From Hymenochaete sp. R1 (lineage: Eukaryota; Basidiomycota; Agaricomycetes; Hymenochaetales; Hymenochaetaceae), in assembly GCA_019400425.1 (NCBI GenBank), contig JAFREE010000329.1, forward strand, positions 1 through 11,281: a DNA stretch of 11,281 nt, given 5' to 3'. Both the position numbers and the translations under genes were made by a program. Shown one piece after another: positions 8,401 through 11,281 of this stretch (position 1 is its first letter; every line of letters begins with the position of its first letter). The notes beneath the pieces are model-generated. The model did not search any database, was not told the DNA's origin, and saw only the letters and a program-made list of their open reading frames with translations.

Positions 8401-9454
8401 TGGGGGTGTCCAACCCCCTATGAGACGATGGCAGACTTTTGCGTGGGAAGACGCGTCGGTTAAGAGCAACCGAGGCCTGAAACCTCGAATTTGATGTCCG
8501 CTTTCTTGCAAGATTAATTCAGCAAGCAATTCTCACTATTTCGACTTCAAAGATAGCCGGTTTTGTATTTAAGAAGAAACAGAAAAAAACGTTAGCAAAA
8601 TCATTGCGGGTTTAGAACAAAAATAATGATATAAGGAGGACGTAGACGGCCGAAACCGTAATATTGAAAAGTTGTGTGAGCGATTTTTTTTAATCCCTAA
8701 CATTTTTTTAGATATTTCCCTTAAGTTTGCTCATGCAAAATTTCAAAGCAAAGGAACGAGAATTGAACGAGTTATTACGGGGGTTTGCGACGATGGTTGG
8801 AAGGTGCAGTAAAAAAAAGTTCCCACGCCACAGCACAGCGGCACGGCGCGTGCATATAGGCCATAAACACGGAATGGCTACTTATCTATATACGTTGAAC
8901 TCGTCGGATAAGGCGCAAAACACCTCATTATATATAGATTTCATGGATAGTTATAAATGAGGCCTGTAAATACTTGCCTCTGCTCTCCAAGATATTGAGA
9001 AAATGACCTTAAATGGGTCCTGAGGAGCTTAGAGCTATATAGGACTTTAAGTCTTGCAAATCGATTTTATACTTCTATTAGAGGAGCTTGAGACATAGGG
9101 GAAAGAGGCACACAATTTGTCTCACTGTCTCAGCCTCGAAGAGGAAAGAAATAGTGACATAGTACCGAGTGAAATTGCATGCATTCACTATGACAATTCT
9201 AAATGCCTCTGCTGCACATTATTTCCCCCTAATCACGTGTTTTTTTTTGTCAGTTTTCTTTTATTTACATCCTTATATGCAGGCCAGATGTATGTTTGAG
9301 TATATGTAGCACAAGGAGTACAAAAACGGCTCACTTTGTGAACGGAACACCTTGCGGACATGATTTCAGCCACATTTTGGCCAAAATGGATAAAAGTTCC
9401 CGCACGTCTCGGGTAAAGTTCATCCACACACTCATAGGGGATTGGACACCCCCA
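8401..9454. mobile_element. Mutator-like non-autonomous transposon, 1054 bp
   Basis: Terminal inverted repeats of 24 bases, 8401-8424 and 9431-9454, begin TGGGGGTGTCCAA and end CCCCTATGAG with one mismatch. They are bordered by a 9-of-10 direct repeat. The left repeat can itself fold (GGGGGT/ACCCCC), and subterminal hairpins follow at 8457-8472 and 8471-8487. The interior is AT-rich. It holds two small open frames, 8727-8960 (77 codons, Lys-rich) and 9117-9299 (60 codons, hydrophobic end); neither shows a transposase motif. The element is therefore probably mobilised in trans. It lies next to the outer element, its left duplication abutting that element's right end, and about 150 bases upstream of the TATA box of the MFS gene. 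The class is inferred from duplication length; hAT (8 bases) is less likely. Confidence 0.7.
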
Positions 9455-9464
9455 ATTGAGTAAG
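9455..9464 (+). repeat. Right target-site duplication of Mutator-like element
   Basis: ATTGAGTAAG, directly after the right terminal repeat; it pairs with 8391-8400 with one difference. Confidence 0.7.
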
Positions 9465-9599
9465 AAGTCTCCGACTCCCAGCGCAGATCACCGGAGATCG
9501 CCCGATTCGCCCCAGCTTCATGGGAGTCACGCTCACTAGTCATGCTCACTGACTCTTGTTTATACCGCCACCTTTTCCCAATGTCGGCCGACCGAGTTC

Positions 9600-9606
9600 T
9601 ATATAA
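9600..9606 (+). promoter_or_regulatory. TATA box of the MFS gene
   Basis: TATATAA lies 55 bases before the ATG at 9662, with a CCAAT at about 9577. Because an earlier in-frame ATG (9581) lies upstream of this box, the start at 9662 is preferred. CGG/CCG-rich sequence (CGGCCGACCG, about 9585-9594) just upstream could bind a zinc-cluster regulator, but this is inference. A short upstream frame (ATG 9619 to TGA 9678) would overlap the start. Confidence 0.45.
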
Positions 9607-9885
9607 CAAAAATCAGCCATGCCCCGCCACAAATCTTTGGAAGTACCCAGAAGCATATTCAATGTTTGCCACTGTTGAGAAAACATCCAGTACCGCTGCA
9701 GACCCGGTGGGCAGCATTTCTGCGCGATCTTTGAATGTGTCTGGTGCAACTCGACAAGGGGCAGTGGACATGCACGACCCAAAACAGCTAGAAGAAGGGA
9801 GAAATATCGAAGAGACGAAGCTGGAGGAGAGTGGTGTTGTACTGGTGGACTAGGAAGGATCGGCTGGCCCAGAGAATCCCTGAAA

Positions 9886-9953
9886 GTGAGTTGACTTCTA
9901 CCTTTTGCTCGTACTCGAAACTCACGTCTACAACCTCCATCCACCACCGGTAG
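9886..9953 (+). other. MFS pseudogene intron 1 (68 b)
   Basis: The donor is GTGAGT and the acceptor is GGTAG. Splicing joins AA to C to make Asn, restoring the family PENP-x-NW motif in frame (the x codon is now TGA). Confidence 0.75.
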
Positions 9954-10020
9954 CTGGGCAATAAAAAGGAAATGGGCCACGATACTAGTCACAGATTCCT
10001 ACACAGCTGTCACGATCACA

Positions 10021-10260
10021 GTGCGTGTTGCAGTATGATGATGACGATACGGGTGGAAAGCCTAAGACCTCCTACTAGCAAGCTCTATGAGTCGTCTTCA
10101 CACTGTGAGAGAACTCAACAAGTTAAATATATTACTGTAGAAGATAATACAAGAGTGCTTGCCTGTGAGAGAACTCAACAAGAGGTCGAAAGTAAGGAAA
10201 GAGTCTCTCCAGGCATGCATGGGTAAAGGGGTGAAATGAAGCGTGAGAAAATGTAACACC
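10021..10260. other. Unexplained stretch interrupting the MFS pseudogene
   Basis: The reading of exon 2 (KRKWATILVTDSYTAVTIT) is lost here and resumes near 10285 with KGIKGFLTTAISL. The stretch is AT-rich in the middle. It contains a 20-base perfect direct repeat (starting CTGTGAGAGAACTC) at 10103-10122 and 10163-10182, a period of 60 bases. GATTCCT followed by ACACAGC or GACAACAGC occurs on both sides of the stretch (about 9993-10010 and 10300-10318), so part of the first-helix coding sequence may be duplicated. It could be an insertion, or the junction of two related MFS copies. No element family is recognised. Confidence 0.5.
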
Positions 10261-10437
10261 AACTATATGCACGTGACAATTATGTTAGGAACGCATAAAG
10301 GAATCAAGGGATTCCTGACAACAGCCATCTCACTTGTCTCACCTTGCATGGCGGCTCCCGCTTTGGCGGAGATTGCGGCTGAGTTTGGGGTAGCAAATCC
10401 TACATTTTTCGCTACGTTGACGCCTACGCTCGCTCCT

Positions 10438-10505
10438 GTATACGACAACTCATTCTCCACAATGTGCAGTTTTGGATGTAATCACTGATGCTCATGCTTC
10501 TATAG
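10438..10505 (+). other. Probable MFS pseudogene intron (68 b)
   Basis: The donor is GTATAC, a branch-like CACTGATG precedes the end, and the acceptor is TATAG. The flanking exons end LTPTLAP and start FGTPVLGP as the family predicts, but the reading phase is off by one base, so an indel has occurred nearby or the true splice site differs. Confidence 0.45.
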
Positions 10506-10589
10506 CATTTGGAACACCAGTCCTGGGACCTATGTCGGAGCTTTATGGGCGGGCAAAGTTACTTCAAGTCGGAAATATTTTCTACCCCA

Positions 10590-10650
10590 GTACGCATTTC
10601 ATCCATTCATCTACGGCCGACTCCTGACAGCGACTTGCTTTTACTTCCAG
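10590..10650 (+). other. MFS pseudogene intron (61 b)
   Basis: The donor is GTACGC, the branch site CTGAC (about 10623) and the acceptor TTCCAG. Splicing joins GNIFYP to WNTACGGARSRGEF in frame through an Ile codon, as in relatives. Confidence 0.8.
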
Positions 10651-10740
10651 TCTGGAATACTGCTTGCGGAGGCGCACGAAGCAGGGGAGAGTTTCTCGCC
10701 TTTCGCTTTCTTGCAGGCCTCGGGGGGAGCGCGCCCCTAT

Positions 10741-10794
10741 GTGAAAGCGCCTTTAAATGAGTTCAGCATGGGCTTGAAATTGACCAGCATCCAG
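10741..10794 (+). other. Probable MFS pseudogene intron (54 b)
   Basis: The donor is GTGAAA, with TTGAC and CCAG at the end. It separates GLGGSAPL from ATTFIGDLF, which adjoin in the family. Phase is off by one base, so a small indel has accumulated. Confidence 0.5.
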
Positions 10795-10891
10795 GCTGCC
10801 ACCACTTTCATCGGGGACCTCTTTCCTCCAGAACATAGAGGTGAGGCGATGTTTGTCTACTCCATCACACCTCCAGTAGGACAGGTAGTTG

Positions 10892-10942
10892 GTGAGTTGG
10901 ATTTACTAGAGCTACGTGCATATATACTGACTCAAACTGCAG
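10892..10942 (+). other. MFS pseudogene intron (51 b)
   Basis: The donor is GTGAGT, the branch site CTGAC and the acceptor CTGCAG. Splicing creates a Gly codon and gives PVGQVV-GP in frame. Confidence 0.85.
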
Positions 10943-10993
10943 GGCCCTACCTGCAGTGCTTGGATTGCTGCGAGGTCTACCTGACGCTGGGTG

Positions 10994-11051
10994 GTGTGTA
11001 CACCATTTGCTTACTATTTGGCGTATAACTTGGGCTGATACTTCGCTGCAG
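10994..11051 (+). other. MFS pseudogene intron (58 b)
   Basis: The donor is GTGTGT, a branch-like GCTGATAC precedes the end, and the acceptor is CTGCAG. Splicing joins RWV to FWFMATADGLVQI in phase, matching the family WRWVFW motif whose first Trp is now TGA. Confidence 0.8.
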
Positions 11052-11141
11052 TTCTGGTTCATGGCTACCGCCGATGGCCTCGTCCAGATCCCTGGCTGCT
11101 GTTATGGAACTTCGGTGCAAGGCTTATCTAAGGCTTGCTGA

Positions 11142-11281
11142 CTAAGCCTAATCGACACCTTTTATAGTTTAAAGGTTATAACTTCAAAGTAGAGTTCAAA
11201 GAGAAAGAGTTCTTAAAGCCGAAGCTTTATCAGAGACCTTGTAACCAGATAGTTATTGAGAACTAAGAGGTCAAGCTGAGG
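11142..11281. other. AT-rich sequence replacing the MFS 3' half
   Basis: Transporter similarity ends near 11141. The remaining 140 bases are AT-rich and purine-rich on the plus strand, with no open frame of note. They may be the start of another inserted element or simply the deletion junction; the window ends before this can be decided. Confidence 0.45.

Larger units (their letters stand above)
9662..11141 (+). pseudogene. Broken MFS drug/proton antiporter (DHA1 type), 3'-truncated
   Basis: An intact relative would be a plasma-membrane exporter with 12-14 helices and about 500-600 residues. Exon 1 encodes a hydrophilic N-terminus ending KLEESGVVLVD, then TAG where family members have Trp, then EGSAGPENP, a TGA, and across an intron NWAIKRKWATILV. 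The readable text then jumps to FLTTAISLVSPCMAAPALAE (about 10303), FGTPVLGPMSELYGRAKLLQ (10508), NTACGGARSRGEFLAFRFLA, GLGGSAPL, FIGDLFPPEHRGEAMFVYSI, WIAARST-stop-RWV and FWFMATADGLVQI. These match helices 1 to about 6 of the family, including the PMSELYGR loop-2/3 motif and the FRFLAGLGGSAPL stretch. Damage: nonsense codons at 9851, 9881 and 10982; a one-base loss near 10956; frame mismatches at the junctions near 10438-10505 and 10741-10794; and an unexplained stretch at 10021-10260. The second half is missing. A functional protein is not possible. Confidence 0.88.

Noticed and set aside
8727..8960. 77-codon frame inside the Mutator-like element
   Set aside because: Short, no transposase motif, AT-rich surroundings with long A and T runs; not supported as a gene.
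9546..9992. 148-codon minus-strand frame over the MFS start
   Set aside because: It is the antisense shadow of MFS exon 1, whose plus-strand reading carries the family motifs.
1..11281. CRISPR array, rRNA or bacterial operon features
   Set aside because: No regularly spaced repeats, ribosomal RNA-like sequence or closely packed intact frames; the intron-bearing gene indicates a eukaryote.

Overview
The window looks like nuclear DNA of a filamentous ascomycete fungus. The main reason is one recognisable gene at the right end. It is a broken drug/proton antiporter of the major facilitator superfamily (MFS, DHA1 type), with the fungal N-terminal PENP-x-NW signature and short introns of 51-68 bases. 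Those introns have GTGAGT/GTACGC-like donors, CTGAC/CTGAT-like branch sites and CAG/TAG acceptors. The assignment is inferred from this one gene; the first kilobase has a different, GC-rich character and could have another history. I recognise no intact gene in the window.

Layout. Positions 1-360 hold a run of short GC-capped hairpins. Positions 361-1100 are GC-rich and open in several overlapping frames, which is a composition effect. Positions 1101-2334 hold only small palindromes. Positions 2335-2908 carry, on the minus strand, a decayed unidentified reading frame broken at a run of 12 C. From about 2909 to 6480 the sequence is stop-poor in places on both strands but resolves into no gene; the best open block is 3445-3867 on the minus strand. 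From 6482 to 7348 one plus-strand frame runs about 288 codons with only three internal stops, probably another decayed gene.

Positions 7598-9454 are a stack of non-autonomous DNA transposons. An outer element (7598-8390) has terminal inverted repeats beginning (TA)GCTGTA. Inside it sits a 376-base foldback element (7732-8107) with CACTA ends, arms of 135 and 140 bases and a 3-base ACA target duplication. Directly beside it lies a 1054-base element (8401-9454) with 24-base terminal inverted repeats and a near-perfect 10-base target duplication, which fits a Mutator-like element. This last element ends about 150 bases upstream of the TATA box of the MFS gene.

Positions 9662-11141 are the MFS pseudogene. 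Its introns and transmembrane segments are readable, but it has at least three nonsense changes, several frame breaks, an unexplained stretch of about 240 bases in the region of the first membrane helix, and no second half. The nonsense codons can all be explained by G:C to A:T transitions. That, together with the transposons, suggests a repeat-rich, decaying compartment possibly exposed to RIP or methyl-cytosine deamination. The genes do not form a working pathway; the interest lies in the transposon nest and in how the transporter was lost.
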